Part shown: positions 18,056 to 26,563 of the stretch, piece after piece | Numbering within the stretch: the stretch's first letter is position 1 | Layout: each line of letters opens with the position of its first letter | NCBI RefSeq assembly: GCF_008635795.1 | Contig: NZ_VWRQ01000031.1 | Location: 1-61,791 of the forward strand | Source: Paenibacillus tepidiphilus | Lineage (GTDB): Bacteria > Bacillota > Bacilli > Paenibacillales > Paenibacillaceae | Reading direction: 5' to 3' | DNA length: 61,791 nucleotides | Program-made: the position numbers and the translations under genes | Notes under the pieces: model-generated | What the model was told of the DNA's origin: nothing | Databases searched by the model: none | What the model saw: only the letters and a program-made list of their open reading frames with translations

Positions 18056-19792
18056 TTATTTCAATGTCGAGCCCCAGCTGTATGGATCGGAGCATTCCGT
18101 ATAAATGCCCTTGACCACCCGGTAAGCGAGCTTGGGTTTACGGTATTCGGTGACCAGACCTTTATTATTGAAGGAACGGGCGCGGTCCCGGAAGTGGGGG
18201 CGGAAACTTTCCAGCTGAGCCCGGGTATCCGCGAACTGCCAGACATAAGTGCCGCTTATCTTCGTGTCGCTCCGGAACAGCTTCAGCGCCTTGCTGAGGA
18301 TCTCCGCCTGATAGTCCTCGCTGAATAAACGGGGCTCCCAGCCGCTATCGCCATGGATGCCCGCTCCGCCGAATTCGGTCATCAGCACAGGAGTCTCCTC
18401 TGCTCCGTAAGCCTGGCAGCGCTCATGGAAGGTCGAGAGCATCTCCTCAAATTTCGTGTGGCCGAAATACCAGCCGTCATAGTAGTTGATACCGATGACA
18501 TCGAACAGACCCAGGCAAATGTCAGTCATAGGGTGCATGGTGGCGTAAGCGACAAGCCGCGACGAGTCCTTGGCCCGGACAAGCTCTGTCATCTTGACGG
18601 ACAAGTCATAGGCCTGCTTGGAGCGTGTGTCGATTTCATTATGGACGGACCAGAACAGGATGGAGGGATGGTGCAAATCCCGCTCGATCATCTCGCCCAT
18701 CATCGTCATCGCGCGTTGAACGAACAAGGGATCGTCCGTATGCTCGGCCGGGAAAGCGGCACCCCAGATCGGAATCTCGCCCCAGAAGAGCACGCCCCGC
18801 TCGTCCAGCAGATCCAGCCAGTATTCGCTCTGAGGATAATGGGAACCCCGCACAGTGTTGCAGCCCATCTGCAGAATAATATCCAGGTCCTTGGTCATCA
18901 ATTTGTTAGGGAAGGCGAAGCCCCATTCCGGGTGCTCCTCGTGACGGTTGACACCCTGGAGATACAGCTCCTTGCCGTTCAGCAGAATCTTCTTGTTCCG
19001 CGTCTCCACGGTGCGGAACCCGATGCGGTCCGCCCGGTCGTCCCGGCCGGCTACGGCGCGGATCAGGTAAAGCTCGGGATTCTCCGGCTCCCACCGGACC
19101 AGCTCCGTCCAGACTTGCTCTATGTTTAATTCCAACCGTTCACCGGCATTAAGGCGTACGTTCTCGGTGTGGAATAATTCTCCGTTCCGGTACAGGGACA
19201 CGGGCACTTCCGCCGGGCTGTCCGACAGGGAGCGAAGGCTCATCTTCATCCGGATGTCAGCGCTGGAATCACCGGTCATCTCGTAGGTAATTCGCATATT
19301 CTCAATGGAGACGTCCGGGAGAAGCTGCAGCTCCACAGGCCGGATGATGCCGCCGTAATGGAACCAGTCCACGATATGGTACGGAATGGTATTGAGCTCC
19401 AGTGTGCTGTCCGTGCGGACGATGAGCTCGTGGATTCCAGCCGTGGCAGTGGGAATTGTAAAGTGGAAGGGAGTATAGCCTCCATAATGGTAGCCTAAAT
19501 GGTTACCGTCCCAGTACACATCGGCATGTCCCAGCACAGCATGAAACAACAGGCGCACATGGCTGCTTTCCTCAAGCGTTACCCGGGTGCGGTACCAGGC
19601 AACCCCCTCGTATTCAAATTTGCCAAGCTCGTTGTTCCAGCAAGCCGGCACCGGCATTTGCTCGGAAACGGCAGGAAAATCGGCATGCCATCCTTCAGCT
19701 AATCCGAGGTTATCCTTGTCAAAAACGAAATCCCACAATCCGTCAAGCAGATGACACTCCCGCAGCCGGTGCTGTTGAAAGGTTCGAATCAA
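18056..19792 (-). CDS. GH2 glycosidase, beta-glucuronidase-like
   Basis: About 578 residues, the normal length for cytoplasmic beta-glucuronidase. Order: jelly-roll sugar-binding domain (about 15-180), Ig-like domain, TIM barrel. The acid/base glutamate is in FWSVHNEIDTR (E386) and the nucleophile in VLMTEFGG (E473). The segment FNNKGLVTEYRKPK carries an N-x-K motif at the place where E. coli GusA uses Asn-x-Lys to hold the glucuronate carboxylate, so glucuronidase is favoured over beta-galactosidase. No signal peptide, so it is intracellular. The start is uncertain: TTG at 19792 has GGAG 9 bases upstream, but ATGs at 19798, 19801 and 19807 are in frame. The divergent AraC gene probably controls it. 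Confidence 0.85.
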   Translation of the reverse strand: MIRTFQQHRLRECHLLDGLWDFVFDKDNLGLAEGWHADFPAVSEQMPVPACWNNELGKFEYEGVAWYRTRVTLEESSHVRLLFHAVLGHADVYWDGNHLGYHYGGYTPFHFTIPTATAGIHELIVRTDSTLELNTIPYHIVDWFHYGGIIRPVELQLLPDVSIENMRITYEMTGDSSADIRMKMSLRSLSDSPAEVPVSLYRNGELFHTENVRLNAGERLELNIEQVWTELVRWEPENPELYLIRAVAGRDDRADRIGFRTVETRNKKILLNGKELYLQGVNRHEEHPEWGFAFPNKLMTKDLDIILQMGCNTVRGSHYPQSEYWLDLLDERGVLFWGEIPIWGAAFPAEHTDDPLFVQRAMTMMGEMIERDLHHPSILFWSVHNEIDTRSKQAYDLSVKMTELVRAKDSSRLVAYATMHPMTDICLGLFDVIGINYYDGWYFGHTKFEEMLSTFHERCQAYGAEETPVLMTEFGGAGIHGDSGWEPRLFSEDYQAEILSKALKLFRSDTKISGTYVWQFADTRAQLESFRPHFRDRARSFNNKGLVTEYRKPKLAYRVVKGIYTECSDPYSWGSTLK

Positions 19793-19941
19793 ATCCATCA
19801 TCTCCATTAATTTATTAGGGTCCAAGCGATTTCTACCCTTTATGATGGGAGTGTAGCACCTGGAGCTGCGAAGGGACAATGGCAAAACCAATCGGAATCA
19901 TTTATCATAAACGATACAGAATGTTCTTGGGAGGAAGAAGG

Positions 19942-20823
19942 ATGGGATATGAATTGGGGAATTTGGCTGCGCATATCCACTGGGTGCTGGCCAAACCGGC
20001 AGTGCCGGGCTGGGAGGACATACGGCAGAACGTTTCCGGGCATACCTTCTACTACATCTATAGCGGGAAAGGGGTATTCCGGTGCGAAGAAGGAGACCGG
20101 GAAGTTGAAGCTGGCACTGTAGTATACCTTTGGCCCGGATTGCCGCTATACATGAAGTCCTCCGAAGCCTATCCTTTACGGATGACAATGCTGCTGTTTG
20201 ATTGCGCGTCGCTGCGGAGAAGTGTGGAGGGATGGGAGGTTCCGGAGCCCATTAGCAGGCTGCGGCTTCCGTTTCTGATGACTTTGCAGAGTGAGCGTAT
20301 ACGAAGGATCGGCGCACTCTTTCGGGAAGCGGAGCGGGGATGGGTACCGGGAGATCCCGTGCGGGAGGCACGGGTGAAATCATTGTGGTACCGGCTGCTT
20401 CCGGAGCTGCACGAAGCTGCAGAAGAAGGGGATATAAAGAGAAGTGAGCAGGATATGGCAGCGACGCTTCGCCGGTTCAAGGAGCAGCTTGATACGGGAT
20501 TTGCCGCCGAGCTGCGTATCACCGAGTTATGCGAGCAGACTGGCTTCTCTCCTGTCTATTTACGCAGGGCCTTCGCAGCCCAGTACGGATGCAGCCCCAA
20601 GGAGTATCTGGGACAGCTGCGCAACGAGCATGCGGTCCGCCGGCTCCGGTTCACAGGAGATCCGGTGGGAGATATTGCTAGAGCATGCGGCTATTCCGAC
20701 GTCTACCAATTCAGCAAGGCATTCAAGAAGCGGAACGGTGTATCGCCGACCGATTACCGCCTCAGAGCCGAGGAGCCGAGGCCAGCCGCTAGTACACAAA
20801 CCTCCGCTGCGCCCAGTAGCTGA
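19942..20823 (+). CDS. AraC-family regulator with N-terminal cupin sensor
   Basis: 293 residues; ATG at 19942 with GGAGG 7 bases before it. The N-terminal 140 residues form an AraC_binding cupin (FYYIYSGKGVFRCEEGDREV, VEAGTVVYLWPGLPLYM). The C-terminal 105 residues are the double HTH (ITELCEQTGFSPVYLRRAFA and IARACGYSDVYQFSKAFKKR). It is divergent from the GH2 gene across about 150 bp, the usual layout for a sugar-responsive activator and its target. Its last 35 bases overlap the 3' end of the GT2-GtrA gene on the opposite strand. Confidence 0.88.
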   Translation: MGYELGNLAAHIHWVLAKPAVPGWEDIRQNVSGHTFYYIYSGKGVFRCEEGDREVEAGTVVYLWPGLPLYMKSSEAYPLRMTMLLFDCASLRRSVEGWEVPEPISRLRLPFLMTLQSERIRRIGALFREAERGWVPGDPVREARVKSLWYRLLPELHEAAEEGDIKRSEQDMAATLRRFKEQLDTGFAAELRITELCEQTGFSPVYLRRAFAAQYGCSPKEYLGQLRNEHAVRRLRFTGDPVGDIARACGYSDVYQFSKAFKKRNGVSPTDYRLRAEEPRPAASTQTSAAPSS

Positions 20824-21799
20824 ATACGAAGATCGATGCCTCCGTCAGAATCTTCGCAACGGCCAGCGGGAGGATCAGCTTCTCGTTATAGAAGTAGAGC
20901 AGCCCGTAATTGGCCAGCAGCACGAGGATGACGAGCGAGAAGTATTTCGGCAGCGACTGGAGCCGCGAACTTTTACCGCCGGTAAATACATATTTCCGGT
21001 TCACGGAGTAGTTAAAGACGGAACTGCACAGTCTTGCTGCGACCACCGACAGGAAGAGGTTACCGGACAGGCGCTGGAACAGGAACAGCAGCAGGAAGTC
21101 CAGGAGCGCCGACAGCAGGGACGAGGTGCTGAACATCAGAATCGGCAGATAGATCCGGAAGGAGTCGGCGAGCGGACGGAAGTGGGAGGATTTATTATTA
21201 TCCAGATACACGGTGTCAATAAACACCTCGGTAATGCCGTAACCCTCTTTGCGGGCGTTCAGCAGCAGGTTCATCTCGTATTCGAACCGGTCGCCGGGGA
21301 CCCGGCACAGCCACTCCAGCATGGAAGGGGCGAAGCCGCGCAGCCCGGTCTGGGTATCATATATCTTTGTGCCTGTGGTGAGTGCGAACACACCCCGGGT
21401 CACCGAGTTGCCGAAGCTGCTGCGCAGCGGAATCCTCCCGCTGAAGCGGCGGCTGCCCAGGACAATGGCGGGTGTGGCCTGGCTGTGCAGCGCCCCGGCA
21501 ACCCGGTTGATATCATGAGGGAGATGCTGCCCGTCGCTGTCTGCGGTGACGACATAACCAGGCAGTCCGGTATCCCGGATATAGTGGAATCCGGTCTTAA
21601 GGGCCGCTCCCTTGCCCAGATTGGCGGCATGCGTCAGCACATGGCAGCCGAACGCCTCCGCCGTCTTGAACAGTCCGCAGTAGGCCGGGCCGCTGCCGTC
21701 ATCTACGACCACAATAGGGTCAAGCTGATAGTCCTTCAGCCGTATAATCAAATCGAGCAGCCGGTCGTCCGGTTCATAAGCAGGAATTAGAATCGTCAT
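20789..21799 (-). CDS. Glycosyltransferase family 2 fused to GtrA-like membrane domain
   Basis: 336 residues. Residues 1-210 are a GT2 domain: MTILIPAYEPDD, VVDDGSG, the metal-binding VTADSDGQHLP and an acceptor-side TQTGLRGF motif. Residues 215-335 contain four membrane helices of the GtrA type (SALLDFLLLFLFQRL, RLCSSVFNYSVNRKYVF). Separate GtrA and GtrB proteins flip and make polyprenyl-phosphate sugars; this single-chain fusion should do both, or add sugars to wall glycans. The ATG at 21799 is preferred: AAGGAG overlaps the stop of the upstream gene 11 bases away. It forms an operon with 21808-22761. The 3' end overlaps the converging AraC gene. Confidence 0.87.
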   Translation of the reverse strand: MTILIPAYEPDDRLLDLIIRLKDYQLDPIVVVDDGSGPAYCGLFKTAEAFGCHVLTHAANLGKGAALKTGFHYIRDTGLPGYVVTADSDGQHLPHDINRVAGALHSQATPAIVLGSRRFSGRIPLRSSFGNSVTRGVFALTTGTKIYDTQTGLRGFAPSMLEWLCRVPGDRFEYEMNLLLNARKEGYGITEVFIDTVYLDNNKSSHFRPLADSFRIYLPILMFSTSSLLSALLDFLLLFLFQRLSGNLFLSVVAARLCSSVFNYSVNRKYVFTGGKSSRLQSLPKYFSLVILVLLANYGLLYFYNEKLILPLAVAKILTEASIFVFSYWAQRRFVY

Positions 21800-21807
21800 A
21801 GCTGTGG

Positions 21808-22761
21808 TCACTCCTTGATGTAAAGTATGTCGCTTACGCCGCGTTCCTGGTTCTTACCCTGCGGGTTGTTGACGACCCGTCCCATAAAATACATGGTGGA
21901 GGAACCGCCGCCGTCCAGGTTATAGGCTTCCGTTGCTCCTAGGTCCTGCATCAGCTGTGCAAGCTCGGTCAGGGTCATGCCCCGGCTGTAGCCTTCATTG
22001 CGGCCGTCAACGACAACGAACACGTAGTGGTTCGGAGCGATCATGCCGATGGCCGTCCGCGGATTCGCGTTCTGGATCGAGCGGTTGCCGAAATTGGTAT
22101 CGATTTTGACATTGCTGAAATCACTGGTGATTTGTCCGTCCTGAATCAGGACCGGTCCGAAGGAAAGGGTGTTCGTGACTCCTTGCGCCAGCAGCTCGGA
22201 GGAGGCAACCTCTTCCTCGTTATACGTCTCCATCGTTCCGTCCGACAGCAGTGCCATCGCATCCCGGACCGGATTGTCCCGGTAGACCGTGCCACCACGG
22301 ATAATCACCCCGTCTTCCCGGAAGCCGTAATAGTCCCCGTTAACCGCAAAGATGGCATTATTGCTCTCGGCAATCTCCGAGGTCACCTCCGTAATATTCG
22401 TGCCGAAGCTGTTATCGGCAAAAGCGGTCTGCAGACTGCCGGCATCCTCAAGCACGACATCCGCCACAAAGTACGTAATCTGGTCCGAACCCGAACCCGT
22501 CTGCACCTCATCAATCTTGATCTGAATATCCTCACTGCTGTAGCTCCAGTCATCGGAAACGGCGTTAACCTCTTCAGCGGCGGAAGTATCACTTGCTTCG
22601 TCCGCCGCAGCGGCATCGGCCACGACGACTTCCACATGCTCGATCAAGTAACGGTCAGCCAGCTTATAGACCACGCCTCCGATGATCAGGAGAACAAGTA
22701 TAATCCCTATAACGACATTCTGTTTGAAGCTCCCTGTTCGTTTAGTATTCTTTTGCTTCAT
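21808..22761 (-). CDS. Phosphodiester glycosidase (NAGPA-domain) membrane-anchored protein
   Basis: 317 residues. One N-terminal membrane helix (residues 15-35) and an acidic, Ala-rich spacer (DAAAADEASDTSAAEE) place the domain outside the cell. The rest matches the NAGPA/exopolysaccharide-biosynthesis domain: AVNGDYYGFREDGVIIRGG, a NPRTAIGM strand and the hallmark NLDGGGSSTMYF near the end. Known members cleave GlcNAc-1-phosphodiesters or take part in wall teichoic-acid and exopolysaccharide metabolism. It is the first gene of a tight two-gene operon with the GT2-GtrA fusion (stop and next start 8 bases apart), suggesting a joint role in cell-surface glycan modification. Confidence 0.87.
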   Translation of the reverse strand: MKQKNTKRTGSFKQNVVIGIILVLLIIGGVVYKLADRYLIEHVEVVVADAAAADEASDTSAAEEVNAVSDDWSYSSEDIQIKIDEVQTGSGSDQITYFVADVVLEDAGSLQTAFADNSFGTNITEVTSEIAESNNAIFAVNGDYYGFREDGVIIRGGTVYRDNPVRDAMALLSDGTMETYNEEEVASSELLAQGVTNTLSFGPVLIQDGQITSDFSNVKIDTNFGNRSIQNANPRTAIGMIAPNHYVFVVVDGRNEGYSRGMTLTELAQLMQDLGATEAYNLDGGGSSTMYFMGRVVNNPQGKNQERGVSDILYIKE

Positions 22762-22909
22762 TCCAGCATCACCTCGATTTGTTTATTGCTTAAGCAGCAT
22801 GATACGCGCCGTACCTTTAGTGAACCTGAAATATGGGCAGAAGCAGCTGTACGGTGATAATTCTTGCTATAATTAGGGAACAAGCGATAGATTTCAGGGA
22901 GGTAGCGTC

Positions 22910-23629
22910 GTGCAGCAACATGTGCTGGTTATCGAAGATGATCATGATATCAACGAAATGGTAAGCTCGTATCTGCAAAAAGAAGGCTTTGAAGTAAGCG
23001 CCGCGTTCGACGGCGAAGCGGCGGTGGAGCTGCTGCGCAGCGGAGAACGCTTTGATCTGGTGCTGCTCGATCTGATGCTGCCGAAGCTCGGCGGCCATGA
23101 GGTGCTGCGGAGTATCCGGGAGCGTAGCCTCGTGCCTGTGCTGATCCTATCGGCGAAGGACAGTGATGTGGACAAAGCGCTGGGCCTGGGCTTCGGCGCA
23201 GATGACTATATCACCAAGCCCTTCTCCATGATTGAGCTGACGGCCCGGGTGAAGGCGGCTATCCGGCGGGCCGGGTATACAGCGCCGCCGGCCGGTGAGA
23301 CCGGGAGGCAGGAGGAACAGAAGCAGGTGCTTACCTTGGGCCATCTGGCGATCGATCTGGACAATTTCACGGTCTGGAAGAACGGAGAGGAAATCAAGCT
23401 GACGGCCAAGGAGTTCCATATTCTGAAGCTGTTCGTGACCTCCCCGGGCCGGGTCTTCACAAAGGCGCAGATTTACCGGCAGGTCTGGGAAGATGAATAT
23501 TACGGGGACGAGAATGTGATTAACGTACATATGCGGCGGCTGCGCGAGAAGATCGAGGAGGACCCGTCCAATCCGGGTATCATTAAGACCCTCTGGGGCA
23601 TTGGCTACAAACTGGGAGAGGCCGAATGA
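22910..23629 (+). CDS. OmpR/PhoB-family response regulator
   Basis: 239 residues from GTG, with GGGAGG 7 bases upstream. Receiver domain 1-118: acidic pocket EDDHD, phospho-acceptor D54 in LVLLDLMLP, then SAKD and a conserved KPF. The C-terminal winged helix starts near 140 and ends ...VINVHMRRLREKIE...GIGYKL. A TATAAT box at 22868-22873 fits a promoter. The stop overlaps the kinase start (ATGA). It is expected to activate the ABC transporter two genes downstream. Confidence 0.93.
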   Translation: MQQHVLVIEDDHDINEMVSSYLQKEGFEVSAAFDGEAAVELLRSGERFDLVLLDLMLPKLGGHEVLRSIRERSLVPVLILSAKDSDVDKALGLGFGADDYITKPFSMIELTARVKAAIRRAGYTAPPAGETGRQEEQKQVLTLGHLAIDLDNFTVWKNGEEIKLTAKEFHILKLFVTSPGRVFTKAQIYRQVWEDEYYGDENVINVHMRRLREKIEEDPSNPGIIKTLWGIGYKLGEAE

Positions 23630-24573
23630 TCGCCGCGCTGCTTGGTGTGATTATTGCGCTTTTACTGGCTGTGATCGGGTGGCAGGCCTACCGCTTGCGG
23701 CAGAGCGCGCGCGAGCTGCAGTACATCCACGGGAAGCTGGACCGTATTGTTGAGACGGGCTCGCATGAGCGGCTGCTGCTCTTCAGCGAGCATCCGGAGA
23801 TACGGCTGCTGCTGGCTGCGCTTAACCGGCTGCTTGACGCCAGCCATAGGGGAGCAGTAGAACGGGCACAGCTGGAGAAGTCCATGCGGAATATGCTGGC
23901 CAATGTTTCGCACGACCTGAAGACGCCTCTTACCGTCGTACTTGGATATATTGAGACACTGCAGCAGGATCAGGGTGAGATGCCGGAGGCCGAGCGGCAG
24001 CAGATGCTGGAGACGATCCGGCGCAAAGCCGAAGAGGTGATTGCGCTGATGAACCGCTTTTTCGACCTGGCGAAGCTGGAATCGGGTGATAAGGACATAC
24101 CGCTGTCCAAGGTCGATGTGGGAGAAGTCTGCCGCAGCAACATTCTCGCCTTCTATGACCTGCTCAGTGCCAAGGGAAGCAAGGTGGAGGTGGAGATTCC
24201 GGAGGAGCCGCTTTACATGATGGGAAATGAAGAGGCGCTGACCCGGGTGTTGTCTAACCTGATCTCCAATAGCATAGCTTACGGCGATGCCGGAGGAGTT
24301 CTGGGTCTCCGGGTGTACGGGGATCAAGAAGGTCGGCAGGTAACGGTCGAGGTATGGGACCGGGGCAAGGGCATACCTGACACGCAGCTTGACAAAGTAT
24401 TTGAACGGCTGTATACCCTGGAGGATTCGCGCAACCGCTTCTACCAGGGCAGCGGCCTCGGCCTGACCATCACCAAACGCTTAACCGAACAGATGAAGGG
24501 CCGCATCACCCTGGACAGCAAGCCTTATGTCAAGACCGTGTTCACCTTGACGTTCCCCAGGCTCAATTATTAA
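23626..24573 (+). CDS. Small sensor histidine kinase (one membrane helix, no periplasmic sensor)
   Basis: 315 residues. Residues 1-20 are the only membrane helix; there is almost no extracellular loop. HisKA has H96 in NVSHDLKTPL. The HATPase_c domain shows NLISNSIAY (N box), DRGKGIPD (G1), ERLYTLED and GSGLGLTI (G2). The compact architecture and neighbours resemble the Bacillus subtilis YcbLM-YcbNO and bacitracin BcrRS-type systems, where the kinase senses the drug directly or through its transporter. Translationally coupled to the response regulator by a 4-base overlap. Confidence 0.9.
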   Translation: MIAALLGVIIALLLAVIGWQAYRLRQSARELQYIHGKLDRIVETGSHERLLLFSEHPEIRLLLAALNRLLDASHRGAVERAQLEKSMRNMLANVSHDLKTPLTVVLGYIETLQQDQGEMPEAERQQMLETIRRKAEEVIALMNRFFDLAKLESGDKDIPLSKVDVGEVCRSNILAFYDLLSAKGSKVEVEIPEEPLYMMGNEEALTRVLSNLISNSIAYGDAGGVLGLRVYGDQEGRQVTVEVWDRGKGIPDTQLDKVFERLYTLEDSRNRFYQGSGLGLTITKRLTEQMKGRITLDSKPYVKTVFTLTFPRLNY

Positions 24574-24589
24574 CGGCACGCGGAGCAAC

Positions 24590-24643
24590 TTAAGATTTAC
24601 GTAAGAATCAGGTAATAAAAAAGCAAGCTCCGCCCTGTACAAT
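24590..24643 (+). promoter_or_regulatory. Promoter with response-regulator-type direct repeats for the ABC transporter
   Basis: TTAAGATTTAC (24590-24600) and GTAAGAATCAG (24601-24611) are two TAAGA-T half-sites one helical turn apart, the spacing used by OmpR/PhoB-type regulators. They sit just upstream of where the -35 would be; a good -10 (TACAAT, 24638-24643) has no consensus -35, as expected for an activator-dependent promoter. The role is inferred from position. Confidence 0.5.
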
Positions 24644-24684
24644 AAGAACCAGGAAGCAAAGAAACGGCAAAGGGGATAACGGAG

Positions 24685-25602
24685 ATGTCAAACATATTGC
24701 AGACCTGGAATCTGACCAAGGTCTACCGGGGCAAGGAAGTCGTCAATAACGTCAACATGCAGATCAGGCAAGGAGAGATATACGGATTCTTAGGGCCCAA
24801 CGGCGCGGGCAAAACAACAGTCATGAAGATGATCACCAACCTGGTGAAGCCGACGTCGGGCGAGATCGAGCTGTTCGGCGAGACGCTGGCCCCCAAGTCT
24901 TACGAAGTGCTGAAGCGCATGGGCAGCATTATTGAATACCCGGTCTTCTACGATAAGCTGACGGCCAAGGAGAATCTGCAGCTGCACGGCGAATATATGG
25001 GTTACTATGACCCCAAGGCGATGCAGGACGCGCTTGAGCTGGTTAGCCTCAAAGGGACGGACAGCAAGCCGGTAAAAGAGTTCTCGCTGGGGATGAAGCA
25101 GCGGCTGGGCATTGCCCGTGCCGTCATGACGAAGCCGGAGCTCCTGATTCTGGATGAGCCAATCAACGGTCTGGACCCGCTGGGCATCAAGGAGCTGCGC
25201 GATATATTCCGCATGCTGAGCAGGGATTATGGGATGACCTTGCTGATCTCCAGCCATATCCTGGGGGAGATTGAGCAGCTCGCCGATACTGTCGGCTTGA
25301 TCCGTGATGGCATCCTGCTGGAAGAAGTGGCGATGGATACGATCCGTACCCGGAATACGCAATATATTGAGCTTGAAACCGGCGAATGCAACAAAGCGGT
25401 TTATATTTTGCAGCATAAGCTGGGCTTATCCAATTACAAGGTGCTGAATGCACGCACCATCCGGATTTACGACGCCGTTTCCCAACTGGAGGTCAACAAA
25501 GCGATGACCGAAGGCAATGTGGAGCTGGACAGCATCAGCAAGAAGCATCATTCGCTGGAGGATTATTTTATGGAACTGATGGGGGGTGAAGGCATTGCTT
25601 AA
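24685..25602 (+). CDS. ABC transporter ATP-binding protein (BcrA/antibiotic-resistance type)
   Basis: 305 residues with Walker A GPNGAGKTT (about 36-44), signature SLGMKQRLG, Walker B LLILDEPINGLDP and the switch histidine in SSHILGEIE. The KQRLG form and the C-terminal about 80-residue extension are typical of BcrA/YcbN-like exporters of peptide antibiotics and lantibiotic immunity. It overlaps the permease gene by 17 bases and follows a two-component system with a likely regulator site in between, so induction by a cell-envelope-active compound is probable. The actual substrate cannot be read from sequence. Confidence 0.92.
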   Translation: MSNILQTWNLTKVYRGKEVVNNVNMQIRQGEIYGFLGPNGAGKTTVMKMITNLVKPTSGEIELFGETLAPKSYEVLKRMGSIIEYPVFYDKLTAKENLQLHGEYMGYYDPKAMQDALELVSLKGTDSKPVKEFSLGMKQRLGIARAVMTKPELLILDEPINGLDPLGIKELRDIFRMLSRDYGMTLLISSHILGEIEQLADTVGLIRDGILLEEVAMDTIRTRNTQYIELETGECNKAVYILQHKLGLSNYKVLNARTIRIYDAVSQLEVNKAMTEGNVELDSISKKHHSLEDYFMELMGGEGIA

Positions 25603-26275
25603 GCTGATCCAACTGGAAATGCGTAAGAACAAGACCAGGCTGCTGCGCGGAGTGCTCATTGCCGATTTGATTCTGCTGGCTTTTATGGTGCTCGTTGTAT
25701 TTACCGAGGAAGGGGAATTCAGCACCTATGCCGATGTGTTTGACGGCTTGTATGTGTTCGTCACAGCGATATTTATCATTTTCGCCTCCGTGCTGCTCAG
25801 CAAGCTGGTGATCGATGAATACAAGAACAATACCATTACTGTATTGTTTATGTATCCGGTCTCCCGCAAAAGACTGATGTCCGCCAAGCTGATCATTGTC
25901 TTCGGCTTTACCTTCATCTCGATCTTTCTGTCCGATATTGTGCTGAGCCTGCTGCTGGGCGGCATTGATTATTACATCTCGGATGTGATCCAAGGCGATC
26001 TGACTGTCCGGATGATGCTTAATGAATTGCCGGGTATTGCAGCGGATGCGGTATACGGCGCAGGAATTGCCCTGATTCCGCTGTTCTTCGGGATGCGTAA
26101 AAAGTCGGTGCCGGCGACGCTCGTATCGGCTGTGCTCCTGGTCAGCGTGCTCTCCTCCGGCGTCGGACAATTCCGGCTGGGCAATCAGTTTGGCGTGGCG
26201 CTGTCGCTGTCGCTGGTCGGTGTTCTGATCGCCTATCTTTCCATCCGTGATATTGAAGTGAAGGATGTGGCCTAA
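25586..26275 (+). CDS. ABC transporter permease (ABC-2 type)
   Basis: 229 residues, six predicted membrane helices, of the YcbO/BcrB class: a short cytoplasmic start (LIQLEMRKNKTRLLRG), KLVIDEYKNNTITVLFMYP between helices 2 and 3 (the conserved coupling segment) and a final helix near LSLVGVLIAYLS. It starts at GTG 25586 inside the ATPase gene; TTG at 25595 is an alternative with better spacing to GGGGG. It pairs with the preceding ATPase. Confidence 0.88.
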   Translation: MKALLKLIQLEMRKNKTRLLRGVLIADLILLAFMVLVVFTEEGEFSTYADVFDGLYVFVTAIFIIFASVLLSKLVIDEYKNNTITVLFMYPVSRKRLMSAKLIIVFGFTFISIFLSDIVLSLLLGGIDYYISDVIQGDLTVRMMLNELPGIAADAVYGAGIALIPLFFGMRKKSVPATLVSAVLLVSVLSSGVGQFRLGNQFGVALSLSLVGVLIAYLSIRDIEVKDVA

Positions 26276-26307
26276 GGCCGATTATCGCAGCCATACACAT
26301 GCATTGA

Positions 26308-26341
26308 AGGCGCTGTTCTCCCTGGAGAGCAGCGCCTCTTT
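26308..26341 (+). terminator. Terminator of the two-component/ABC transporter operon
   Basis: AGGCGCTG and CAGCGCCT form an 8-bp stem with extra CTC/GAG pairing inside, then CTTT. The remaining 26342-26563 holds no gene; a GAGCTTTT-rich leader and the AAAGGAGGTG ribosome binding site of the next gene are there. Confidence 0.7.
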
Positions 26342-26563
26342 ACGCTCGTTATCCGATAGGGCTGAAGAATACAAATGGCTTCTCCAAATCAGCCCGGAAT
26401 AGCGGGTTTTTTTCACTGAATTCGCGATATTTAGGGGCGGAATGTGGCGACCGGTAGCGCTTTTTTTGTTATAATAGAAAATAATTCAGGTCTTTTTACA
26501 TAGATAGAGCTTTTCCGCAAATTCGGAGCAGACCATAGATAGTTATAATAAAGGAGGTGTGCC

